The notes beneath the pieces were generated by a model. That model searched no databases and was not told the origin of the DNA. It worked only from the letters and a program-made list of their open reading frames with translations. Positions 36,371 to 44,861 of a DNA stretch of 64,000 nucleotides are shown here, piece by piece. Source of the stretch: a virus; IMG/VR virus record IMGVR_UViG_3300024289_000033, positions 1 to 64,000 of that record; one strand, written 5' to 3'. Positions within the stretch are counted from its first letter, which is position 1. Every line of letters begins with the position of its first letter. A program made the translations under genes and the position numbers.

Positions 36371-37344
36371 CCACCATTAATAGTATATTCTTTATTATCT
36401 CCTGGATAGTCATTAGGTGTCAACCCCTCATATTCTGCAATATTTTTTGGCGTATCTTTTCTTTCCGCAAAAATAACGAAGTTGCAGTTGATAGGTCCAC
36501 CAAGATTATTTCTTACAATAATACGTGTCCCCCATTCAATTTTATCAACAAATAATTCCTGATACACTCCAATGGGTGTTAAAGATACTCCTATAGTCTC
36601 AACATCAACCAATTCTTTCCAGTAATCGGGAAGATTAATTATATTAGACCCGCTAAGTTTTCCTCTAAAATAAACTTCTGCTGCAGGTCCTTCTATACAA
36701 ATGTATCTTAATCGATGTTCACTCTTTGTTGGATGAGGAATATCAAATCCTTTTTTTGATGCAATTTTTGCTTTCAAAAGTGTAATTGTAGGACTACTGA
36801 TTAATCCAGCAACAGTAAGTTTTCCACCTATTTTGACTAGTCCAGCTACAGTTAATTTTCCACCAACATTTAATTTGGGTGCGATATTTGTTTTACCTAC
36901 AACATTTACTTTGCCTATCCAATTTAGTTTACTTACAGCAGTTGTCTTTGGTGATATAAGTGAAACTGTTTTTGCATTAAAAATATTGATAAGTGTAGAG
37001 TTGATAGTCATTCCAACTGGACCACCCGCAGGATCACCAATCAAAAGATCCGTTGGAGTAGGTGCAGATCCTCTACTACTCACCATCAAAATAGGTAGTG
37101 CATTTGTTTCTGGTGCTAAGTAGTTTTTGCTTCTACCTATCATCAAAGTTGCAGTAGGTCTTGGAAGAGGGTATGTAATAGGAGAACCGATTAACATTGG
37201 TCCTTCAACCCAAGCACTTCCATTAATAGGAGGAGTACCAGCACCACCACCTAAAACAGTTGCGGGCAATCCAGGAACACCTCCAGGAAGGTTCGCTGTT
37301 ACTTGAAATTGACCACCAACTAAAAGATTACCTAGATCGGGCAT
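36367..37344 (-). CDS. Virion structural protein, beta-helical middle
   Basis: 325 residues. Repeats VGGKLTVAGLVKIGGKLTVAG form a short beta-solenoid at residues about 150-180. The C-terminal 100 residues are the domain also found alone at 33993 (INLPDYWKELVDVETIGVSL..FAERKDT). The N-terminus is Gly/Pro-rich (LPGGVPGLPATVLGGG). It is in the baseplate-hub operon, 2 nt after the 204-residue gene, and may be part of the spike. Confidence 0.65.
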   Translation of the reverse strand: MPDLGNLLVGGQFQVTANLPGGVPGLPATVLGGGAGTPPINGSAWVEGPMLIGSPITYPLPRPTATLMIGRSKNYLAPETNALPILMVSSRGSAPTPTDLLIGDPAGGPVGMTINSTLINIFNAKTVSLISPKTTAVSKLNWIGKVNVVGKTNIAPKLNVGGKLTVAGLVKIGGKLTVAGLISSPTITLLKAKIASKKGFDIPHPTKSEHRLRYICIEGPAAEVYFRGKLSGSNIINLPDYWKELVDVETIGVSLTPIGVYQELFVDKIEWGTRIIVRNNLGGPINCNFVIFAERKDTPKNIAEYEGLTPNDYPGDNKEYTINGG

Positions 37345-37346
37345 TA

Positions 37347-37961
37347 TTAACCTCCAATACTACCAATTAATTTTTTAAGACCATCAATAAATTGTAAAGG
37401 ACTTACTGCTCCAGAAATAGGTCCAAAAATAAAATCACAATCCTCCAACCAATTTCCAGGTCCTCTAATTTTAATATTTCCAGGAGAGGCAACTTGAACT
37501 TGTTTTTCTGCTGCAAGATTAATATTTGACGCTGCTTGAATATTAATATTTGTTCTTGAATTAATTTCAATACCACCGTTGGCAGCAATTTGAACAAAAC
37601 CAGTAGTATTACTACTACCACTAGCAATTAACTCAATGTCCTTTGCAAATATTCTGATTCTACCATTTGGAGCACCTATAATCATATCACCATTTTTTGC
37701 ATAGGTTACAAAAGAAACTCCATCAACAGGAGTGGTTCCACAAAGAATTTGGTATACTCCAGGGCATGAATTCCAAGTGGATCCATTAAATTTTCCAGAA
37801 CTACCAAACCCCATAAAGTGATCAGATGCCTTAGATGGATTTGTATTGCGAATCAATGCTGCAAGTTTAGTTCCATCAAATGCAACATCACCAAATCTTA
37901 ATTCACCTTGTGTTGTGCCTATACGAGAATAGTCCCAACTTGTTTGATGTCTATCACTCAT
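37347..37961 (-). CDS. Baseplate spike-like protein (beta-helix)
   Basis: 204 residues. The second half (GRIRIFAKDIELIASGSS..FVQIAANGGIEINSRTNINIQAASNINLAAEKQVQVASPGNIKIRG) has the 8-residue period of the gp5/VgrG trimeric beta-helix needle. It lies next to the hub genes and overlaps the 771-residue gene by 4 nt. No lysozyme domain is present; the wall-degrading activity of this baseplate is probably in the 1020-residue protein. Confidence 0.65.
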   Translation of the reverse strand: MSDRHQTSWDYSRIGTTQGELRFGDVAFDGTKLAALIRNTNPSKASDHFMGFGSSGKFNGSTWNSCPGVYQILCGTTPVDGVSFVTYAKNGDMIIGAPNGRIRIFAKDIELIASGSSNTTGFVQIAANGGIEINSRTNINIQAASNINLAAEKQVQVASPGNIKIRGPGNWLEDCDFIFGPISGAVSPLQFIDGLKKLIGSIGG

Positions 37962-40273
37962 TCTCTTTTACCTACACAATCTACAACTTCCAAAATTCCA
38001 ACTCCAGTATCTCTTCTAGTAATTAAATTATTTCCTCTTAAGAATCTAAAGACTGGTTTAATTATTGCATTATATCCAGTATTACTATCTATACCAATCT
38101 CTGGAAGTTCAGTAAATCCTATACCAGTATTTTCTATAGTAATACCAATAAGTTGACCATTATACCCAAACTTTGGAGTTAATTTTGTTCCATTATCTGG
38201 AGTAACAACAATTTTATCCCCATCTTTATATCCAAATCCAGGATCAGTAATTTTAACATCAACAAGCTCAGATATTACGGGATAAATTCCTAGGTTTGGA
38301 TCTTGAATATCTTCTGGAGGACACTCTGGAGCAGTGCTTGTCGTATCAAAAGCAGCAACAAATGGAGACTGTCCTGCAAACTGAACATAGTCACCTGTTT
38401 TGATTTGCATGATCTCACCAGGACTGTATGGATACTCCCAATTACCATCAGATCTTCTTATTGTTGATTGACATCTACTTGCCCATACTCTTCCATCACC
38501 TCCTCTACTTCCATCTGGTTTAGGTAGATAGTCAGTTCCACTATCAATCACAACAATTTTAGTAATTCCTTTCACAATCTCTCCTGGTTTTGGTCCGATA
38601 TCAGTACCACCAGTTCCTCCAACAATTCCACCAGTACCACCAGTACCACCAGTACCACCAGTTCCACCACCAGTACCATCAGTTCCAGTTGTCGGTGGTA
38701 CATAAGGAACATCACCAATTTCAGCAATAGCAACGGCACCTTTTCCTTTTCCACAAGAATCTTCAATATTCACAAATGGTGCTTTTGTATATCCATATCC
38801 AGAAGAAACAATATCTATACCTAAGATGTCACCTGCAGCACTTACAATTGCATTTCCAGTAGCACCTTTTCCACCTCCACCCCAGAATGAAATTTTTGGT
38901 GGTCCACAAAGAATTGGTCCAACATTACAAGAGTCACCAACACCAGCAATCATGGAATTAATATCAAGATTAAACTTGAAATTATTCGGATCTACTATTG
39001 ATGTCGCTGAAGAAATAATTGATTTTGCTGAGTTCATAATTTTACTCACATCCAAAGAAATTCCTGGAGAAGAAGATCCTTCTAAAGGACTCCATTCGGT
39101 AACTTCAGCACATTCTGCTTTCACATCACAAGTAAGAAAATCTAAAAGAGAAGAAATAGCATCAAGAATAGAATCAATTAATCCTTTAATAGCAGAAATA
39201 GTTCCCAAAACAGCATTTAGAATACCATTAACTGCAGATAATATCTGACCAATTATCTGACCAACTAATTCAGTCAAAAACTTTTCGACCGCACAGGTTG
39301 CCATATTAACATAACGGTCAACAATAGAAGTTAAAAATTTCTCTATTAGTCCAGCAAGATTATCTAAAATTTTATTAAAGAGGCAAAGAATTAAATCAAT
39401 TGCTGTTGCTTTTTTTTCTTGAAGTTGAAATCTTTGATTTAAAAATGCTGCTGCTTTTGCCTTATTAAGAGCCCAATTAATGCCCCTAATTACCATATCT
39501 TTTATATAACCAATCAACCATTTTACATATCCAGTTATTTTATCAGCAAATCCATTGATTACTGATTTGGCTTCGTTTAAAAAGTTTTCTGCATTTGAAA
39601 GGGCACTATTAGGTCCATTGAGTTTATTTCTTAAAGCCTCAATGTCTTTCTTCATATTCTTAAGACCATTATTGATAGCATTACTATCAAAAGGTTTACA
39701 TGCAGACGGAACAGCAAAATTTGAAGCTAACTTTGCAAAGTCATCATCAGACTGAGAAAACTTACAATCTGCTCCTGCTCCATTCAAGTTTGCAACTTTT
39801 GATTCCGCAATATTTGACGAAGGAACAACTGCCCATTGGCCAAGTCCAGCAGAAAATCCAGATTTTGGTGTGCAACCTTTTTGATTCTGACCTTCTTTCT
39901 TTTCAGGAAAAACACATAAAGAGTTATTAATTAAACTGGTAATATAGTACTGCTTATTAAATCTACTCTTATGAATATTTACAAAAGAATCTGCAGCAAG
40001 TGGCATATACATCTGTAGACCAGCTTGCCCTGAAGGAAAATCAGTCTGTCTTATTGCATCAATTAACTGATCTTCTGGAGTATCTCCAGAATTTAAAAAA
40101 CACAAACGAACCTTATATCTTTCAGACCAACCTACAGCATCTTTTCCCTTCTCACCACCGCGATTAGGAATACAAAATTGTTTATAGGTTTCGGCAGATA
40201 TTTGACCTATTCCAATATATTCATACTCTTTATCAAAATCAAAGATATAAGGTTTGTTTGAGTAAAATGTCAT
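37958..40273 (-). CDS. Large virion protein of the baseplate-hub cluster
   Basis: 771 residues. A beta-rich start (FYSNKPYIFDFDKEYEYIGIGQISAETYKQFCIPNRGG), a helical middle with coiled and amphipathic segments (KNMKKDIEALRNKLNGPNSALSNAENFLNEAKSV; EKFLTELVGQIIGQILSAVNGILNAVLG), then a GGTGGTGG linker and a beta-rich end. It is Cys-containing. The length, position and repeats fit a baseplate or spike component, but I cannot tie it to a T4 gene. Confidence 0.65.
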   Translation of the reverse strand: MTFYSNKPYIFDFDKEYEYIGIGQISAETYKQFCIPNRGGEKGKDAVGWSERYKVRLCFLNSGDTPEDQLIDAIRQTDFPSGQAGLQMYMPLAADSFVNIHKSRFNKQYYITSLINNSLCVFPEKKEGQNQKGCTPKSGFSAGLGQWAVVPSSNIAESKVANLNGAGADCKFSQSDDDFAKLASNFAVPSACKPFDSNAINNGLKNMKKDIEALRNKLNGPNSALSNAENFLNEAKSVINGFADKITGYVKWLIGYIKDMVIRGINWALNKAKAAAFLNQRFQLQEKKATAIDLILCLFNKILDNLAGLIEKFLTSIVDRYVNMATCAVEKFLTELVGQIIGQILSAVNGILNAVLGTISAIKGLIDSILDAISSLLDFLTCDVKAECAEVTEWSPLEGSSSPGISLDVSKIMNSAKSIISSATSIVDPNNFKFNLDINSMIAGVGDSCNVGPILCGPPKISFWGGGGKGATGNAIVSAAGDILGIDIVSSGYGYTKAPFVNIEDSCGKGKGAVAIAEIGDVPYVPPTTGTDGTGGGTGGTGGTGGTGGIVGGTGGTDIGPKPGEIVKGITKIVVIDSGTDYLPKPDGSRGGDGRVWASRCQSTIRRSDGNWEYPYSPGEIMQIKTGDYVQFAGQSPFVAAFDTTSTAPECPPEDIQDPNLGIYPVISELVDVKITDPGFGYKDGDKIVVTPDNGTKLTPKFGYNGQLIGITIENTGIGFTELPEIGIDSNTGYNAIIKPVFRFLRGNNLITRRDTGVGILEVVDCVGKRE

Positions 40274-40275
40274 TA

Positions 40276-40491
40276 TTAATCTTCGTAAACTCTACATTCT
40301 AAAGCTGCTGGATTTTCGTCACAATATAATTCCAGGGGTGTTGGATCATGATCATCATCTGGGTGACTAACCTGATATTTTTCTAATGAATCAAGTTCAC
40401 CTTCCAAGTGTCTTCTTCTCTGTGAACTTGTATTAGGATTATCAAGTTCATCTCTATCATCATTAATGTGTTGTTGAAGTGATCTTTCCAT
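40276..40491 (-). CDS. cp12: CP12-like Calvin-cycle inhibitor
   Basis: 71 residues ending TPLELYCDENPAALECRVYED, which matches the C-terminal disulfide loop of CP12 (YCxxNPxAxEC then an acidic YxD end). That loop docks into GAPDH. The N-terminal Cys pair of plant CP12 is missing. In cyanobacteria CP12 holds GAPDH and PRK inactive; a phage copy is thought to slow carbon fixation and spare NADPH for nucleotide synthesis. It lies, oddly, among baseplate genes, 2 nt before the 771-residue gene. Confidence 0.75.
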   Translation of the reverse strand: MERSLQQHINDDRDELDNPNTSSQRRRHLEGELDSLEKYQVSHPDDDHDPTPLELYCDENPAALECRVYED

Positions 40492-40502
40492 TTTAGGTTA
40501 CC

Positions 40503-41774
40503 TTAAACTTTTACACCAAAAGAATCTCTAACTAGAGATAATCCAGTATAAGTTTGTGTGGGAGAAATGTAATGACATAACTCCAATATCATATATATAC
40601 CACTATCTTTGGGACTTCTAATCGGAGTATCCTTTGTAGACAGTTCTGGTAAGTCGCACTGAATAATATCTCCAGCATGTAAACTAAAGTCTGCTGGTAT
40701 TTTGATTTCTGTCATAAAGTTTAATCTTTGTCGATAGTTTTGTATTGATTGACCTATTGTTTCGGAAACATTGAAGTTTTCTTCTTTGGATTTTTTCAAC
40801 TGTTGCTCCACAGAATCACCAGTTCCATATGCCATACCAATAGATTTTGGAGAAGCAAAGAAATTAGTTGGTTGTTTTGTATATTCGGTATAATCAGGAA
40901 GATCTAAACCTGCTAAAACTTTTCCAGCATCTTCAGCAATCAAAGGAGAATTTTTTTCATAAACAAATTTGGTAAAATCAAAAGTTTCTGTAACAGATCC
41001 AAAGGCACTATAGTCTAACTGCTTTTCAACATCAGCAACTCTTACTGCATTTGCATCTAAGATTTTATCATCATATCCTGCTGGTATTTCTTCATCAACT
41101 TTAAAGTTATAGATATATTTCTTGATTGGTTTCCCCTTAAATATCTCATCTGCAGATTTGAAATGAAATCCTTTTGCAGTTTGCCAAAAGAAAAATCCAG
41201 CAGTCTTTCCACCTACCGTTGGAATTGCGATTGGTTGAAGTTCTAAGATAACTTCAAATGGTTCTTTTCTTAATCCAAAATCAGAAAAAGTATTTAGAGT
41301 TTCACTAATGTCTAACTTCTTATCTGTTTTTAAATCATCCTTCAGAATACTTTCAACTGTCTTGGAAATTTTACCGCTATATCTTTTCGTTACTCTATTC
41401 TTTAAAAGTTTATTATCTAAAAACTCTTTAGAAACAATTTGAGCAATAAAACTAGATGACTTAAAAGATCTTGTTTCAAAGTTTTTATGAGACAATCTTA
41501 ATGAATTTCCGTCAGAAAAATCTAAAACATTTCCTACAGCATCAGTGTACTTGAAGGAAACCTTTTCTCCTCCCTGAAGTTTAAGTGCTTCTGCTGCAGA
41601 AAGTCCAGATTGTCCAGTGTCAACAACGGCAGCACTAATTCTAATAGTATGATCAATCATACTTTCACGATACTCAATTCTAGGAGCACCAGTTCTCACA
41701 TCAAAAGAACTGCCACCAGTGTTTGATGATATTTCAAATAGATTTGCTGTAGATGCTTCCTTACTTCCAGGCAT
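40503..41774 (-). CDS. Baseplate hub protein, gp27-like
   Basis: 423 residues. The early MIDHTIRISAAVVDTGQ, the repeated FSDGNSLRLSH.. barrels, NRVTKRYSGKISKTVESILKDDLK and the late LHAGDIIQCDLPELS / YMILELCHYISPTQTYTGLSLVRDSFG are the pattern of the gp27/gpD hub fold. T4 gene 27 also lies next to gene 29-type and 26/51 genes, as here. A GGTAAATA motif precedes it. The gp27 identity is inferred from pattern and order. Confidence 0.65.
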   Translation of the reverse strand: MPGSKEASTANLFEISSNTGGSSFDVRTGAPRIEYRESMIDHTIRISAAVVDTGQSGLSAAEALKLQGGEKVSFKYTDAVGNVLDFSDGNSLRLSHKNFETRSFKSSSFIAQIVSKEFLDNKLLKNRVTKRYSGKISKTVESILKDDLKTDKKLDISETLNTFSDFGLRKEPFEVILELQPIAIPTVGGKTAGFFFWQTAKGFHFKSADEIFKGKPIKKYIYNFKVDEEIPAGYDDKILDANAVRVADVEKQLDYSAFGSVTETFDFTKFVYEKNSPLIAEDAGKVLAGLDLPDYTEYTKQPTNFFASPKSIGMAYGTGDSVEQQLKKSKEENFNVSETIGQSIQNYRQRLNFMTEIKIPADFSLHAGDIIQCDLPELSTKDTPIRSPKDSGIYMILELCHYISPTQTYTGLSLVRDSFGVKV

Positions 41775-41780
41775 AGTTGT

Positions 41781-41788
41781 TATTTACC
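41781..41788 (-). promoter_or_regulatory. T4-type late-promoter motif (GGTAAATA)
   Basis: Lies 7-14 nt before the start of the gp27-like gene. This is close, so a leader of almost zero length would result; weak support. Confidence 0.3.
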
Positions 41789-41798
41789 GTATTACTAT

Positions 41799-44700
41799 TT
41801 ACACCACGGGTACAGGTGTTTCTATTGGGACAAAAGCAACTTTTTCAATAAAGTAAATTGTGTCCGAAGTATCCGTCTTTCTTATGTCACTATTTGCAAA
41901 AGCAACTGTAGAAGAAGTTGGTTGAATTGGTGACAATGAAGCGTTTGCTCCAGGTCCTGCTGAGTTCCACAATAACCATTTACCATTTCTCCATTCATAA
42001 TAACTTCCATCTGCTGCTCTTTTTTTCTCACCTTCTTTTGTTCCACTACCCAATCCAAATTCTTTAACAGTTGCTCTGAGATATGTATTTGATGCATCTG
42101 TAACAGAAATTTCTTGATTTGTTCCTAAGAATCCTCCACCTTTTTTAATAAATTTACCTGTTTCTGGGTCATAAACAACTCCTTTGTTACCTATTGGTGA
42201 AGGTGTTGATGTTGGTGGTTGGTTTGGTTGTCCTGGTGGATTTTGTTTAGGAGCAGATCTTAATTTTTCTACAGTTACATTGATAACTCCAGTAGAGTGA
42301 CTTGCTATTTTACCAAATGCACCATGACTCAAATCTATTATTCTACCAAGTTTATCAAATCCACCAGTGTCATTAACTCTAACTACAACACTCTTACCAT
42401 TTGCATTGTTTGTAACTTTTGCCCAAAATGGTTGTCTGCCGTCAAATCCAGGACTAATCATTGCAGCTGTCATTTTTTTAGAATCAAAAATTTCACCACT
42501 AGCAGTTTGTCTTCCTTCCCAATAACTATCATTTGGTCCCCCATAATAACTTGCTTGTCCAGAAATCTTTTTTCCTGTTCCTTGTAAATCTGGAGGAACA
42601 ACTGTTGCTTGTTGTCTTTGGTACTCAAGAATTTTTTGTGGATTTGCAGGTCCTCCACTTAAATGTCCAAGAAGATATAAGGTTCCTCTTTGATCTTGGA
42701 TGATTGTTACATTTCCATACCCATCATATCTCGGATCTGTACCTTCTTTAACATACTTTACAAACTTAAGACCTCCAGTTAGTTTGATTGGCTTCCCTTC
42801 GGGCATTGCCCAATCTTCACCTGCGTGTGTTTTCCCCCATCTTGGACCCGGACCAGAAGTAATAACCCAAGAACTCATTGGTTTACCACCAACAATAATA
42901 TTATCTCTAACATTGCTTGGAAGATCTGTTTTAGCACCTGTCAAATTTTCAAAGTGAATATGGGGACCTGTCGAGTATCCAGTTGAACCAACATATCCAA
43001 TAACCTCACCTTTTACATCTATTCCATCCACACCATCTAATGAATCTCCCGGTGTAACTCCAGGAACAGTATCTTTACCATCCAAATTCAATTCTCTATT
43101 TAAGTTCTGAAGTATTTTTGATGCAGAACTCTCAATAGAAATTGCAAGAGCATTAGAAATAAATCTACCAATTCTTTCTCCAATACTTAACCCACTTCCA
43201 AGTTGCTTTGTTGGAACAGATCCACCATTTGCCATCGCAATGGTTTTGGAAATATCACCAAAAGAATTATTAAGTTCCATGTTTACTGCATTCTCAACAA
43301 CAGAACCAAATACATCACCGATTGATCTTGCAAGTTTCTTATCTGGTTTTTGTCCGAGGGTCATGTCAATGCCAGCACCAAACATTGCACCAGCGAGTCC
43401 ATTGATAGACCTCATCTTCTTCACATCTTCAGAACTTCTCTTCAGTGCTCTTAATGCGCTTTTCTTCCCTGGTTCATCTGTTCCATATAACTCTTCGATT
43501 CTTAATTTACCGCCAGAATCTTTTCCTGGTTGTGTTTTTTGAGACTGAATTTTTGGTGGAGTTTTTCTTGGTATAGTTTTAAGTCTTCTACTAGGTTTAG
43601 ATAAAGATTGATTTCTTCCACTAACAGTTCCACCTTGCGCTTTTGCTTGAACTGGTTTTGTATTATAACCAACAACAGTGTCATATAAAGCTTTACCAAT
43701 CCAATCGCCAGCAAAACCACCAACAAACATTCCAACACCAGCACCAAGTCCAAATGTTGTTCCTCCAGCAAGAGCAATACCAATTCCTTGTCCTATAGCA
43801 CTTCCCACTGCACCAGCAGCTGCTCTAGATGGTTTTTCACGAAACACAACAGTATCAATAATAAAACCAATTAATGATCCAATAACTGGTACAGCAACCA
43901 ATGATTTCAAAGATTGTTTTGCACCTTGAGTTGCTAACTGTTTTGTTGTTTGTTTTGCCGCTTGTTGAGCAGCGACTGATTGTTCAAATGTTAATTTTTT
44001 CCTTGCAAGTTGTGATGCAAAATCACCACCCGCTTTAGATTGACCGGGTAAACGATATCTTCCGGGAGTCATTGCAGTTCCAGCACCAAATCCTCCAGTT
44101 GGTTTTGGAACTACGCCACCTAAAGTTTTCGAAACACTTGCTCCCAAACCACCAGCAGATCCACCTGGAGTTTTTGGCGCAGTGCTTGCAATCAACATTG
44201 CAGCACCAATTGCACCATTCAATACGACATTTAAGTTCTTTGAGAACTCATCAAAAGTCTTCTGTGCTCCTTCTCCACCAATCTGTTTAACAAAGTCTCT
44301 TGTTTGGTCATATGCTTTATAACCACGATCAATAAAATCAACCACACCCTGAAGTAAATTTTTAGCAAATCCCTCAATAAATTTACCTACAGGTTCAAGA
44401 ACTTTTCCAAACTCCATAAGTTTGGGAAGTAATTCTCCATATTGATTGAAAAGATAACCAAGTAAAGTAAATCCAATAAAACGATTAATTCTATCAAAGA
44501 TACTTTGTCCAGGAATTGATCCTATGAAATCAGATTTAATATTATTTTTTTTAACTTTTTCTTCTAATTTTTTTTCTTTCTGTTCTCTTCTAGATTTTTC
44601 TTCTTCTTTTCTTTTTGTAGATGCTTCCCTTTGATCTAGTAAAAGATTGTTGTTTATAATCTTACTTAAACTTATAATTTTTTTCTTAACTACAACTAGA

Positions 44701-44861
44701 CTTCCAGGTTCATCAGTTCCCTTTTTATCTACCGGTTTTAAATCAGAACCTGTTATCTTTTTTACTGAGATACTTTTAACAGGTACAAGAAACTTTGGTT
44801 TCTCTATTGCACTACTTTCTTTACTTGGGGGTAAAAGTTTTTTGGAATCTATAACTGCCAT
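41799..44861 (-). CDS. Tail protein with permuted M23 peptidase and RlpA-type barrel
   Basis: 1020 residues. A basic coiled segment (about 75-110) leads into FDRINRFIGFTLLGYLFNQ (about 120-138), a helix shared with the next gene upstream. Gly-rich hydrophobic helices follow. Residues about 620-740 carry an M23/LytM peptidase in permuted order: GSTGYSTGPHIHFE (H634, H636) first, then HAGED (H679, D683) and GHLS (H733). Residues 767-866 are an RlpA-like double-psi barrel with VRVNDTGGF (D831). The tail end has SVTDASNTYLRATVKEFG. It probably cuts the host wall during injection. Confidence 0.85.
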   Translation of the reverse strand: MAVIDSKKLLPPSKESSAIEKPKFLVPVKSISVKKITGSDLKPVDKKGTDEPGSLVVVKKKIISLSKIINNNLLLDQREASTKRKEEEKSRREQKEKKLEEKVKKNNIKSDFIGSIPGQSIFDRINRFIGFTLLGYLFNQYGELLPKLMEFGKVLEPVGKFIEGFAKNLLQGVVDFIDRGYKAYDQTRDFVKQIGGEGAQKTFDEFSKNLNVVLNGAIGAAMLIASTAPKTPGGSAGGLGASVSKTLGGVVPKPTGGFGAGTAMTPGRYRLPGQSKAGGDFASQLARKKLTFEQSVAAQQAAKQTTKQLATQGAKQSLKSLVAVPVIGSLIGFIIDTVVFREKPSRAAAGAVGSAIGQGIGIALAGGTTFGLGAGVGMFVGGFAGDWIGKALYDTVVGYNTKPVQAKAQGGTVSGRNQSLSKPSRRLKTIPRKTPPKIQSQKTQPGKDSGGKLRIEELYGTDEPGKKSALRALKRSSEDVKKMRSINGLAGAMFGAGIDMTLGQKPDKKLARSIGDVFGSVVENAVNMELNNSFGDISKTIAMANGGSVPTKQLGSGLSIGERIGRFISNALAISIESSASKILQNLNRELNLDGKDTVPGVTPGDSLDGVDGIDVKGEVIGYVGSTGYSTGPHIHFENLTGAKTDLPSNVRDNIIVGGKPMSSWVITSGPGPRWGKTHAGEDWAMPEGKPIKLTGGLKFVKYVKEGTDPRYDGYGNVTIIQDQRGTLYLLGHLSGGPANPQKILEYQRQQATVVPPDLQGTGKKISGQASYYGGPNDSYWEGRQTASGEIFDSKKMTAAMISPGFDGRQPFWAKVTNNANGKSVVVRVNDTGGFDKLGRIIDLSHGAFGKIASHSTGVINVTVEKLRSAPKQNPPGQPNQPPTSTPSPIGNKGVVYDPETGKFIKKGGGFLGTNQEISVTDASNTYLRATVKEFGLGSGTKEGEKKRAADGSYYEWRNGKWLLWNSAGPGANASLSPIQPTSSTVAFANSDIRKTDTSDTIYFIEKVAFVPIETPVPVV

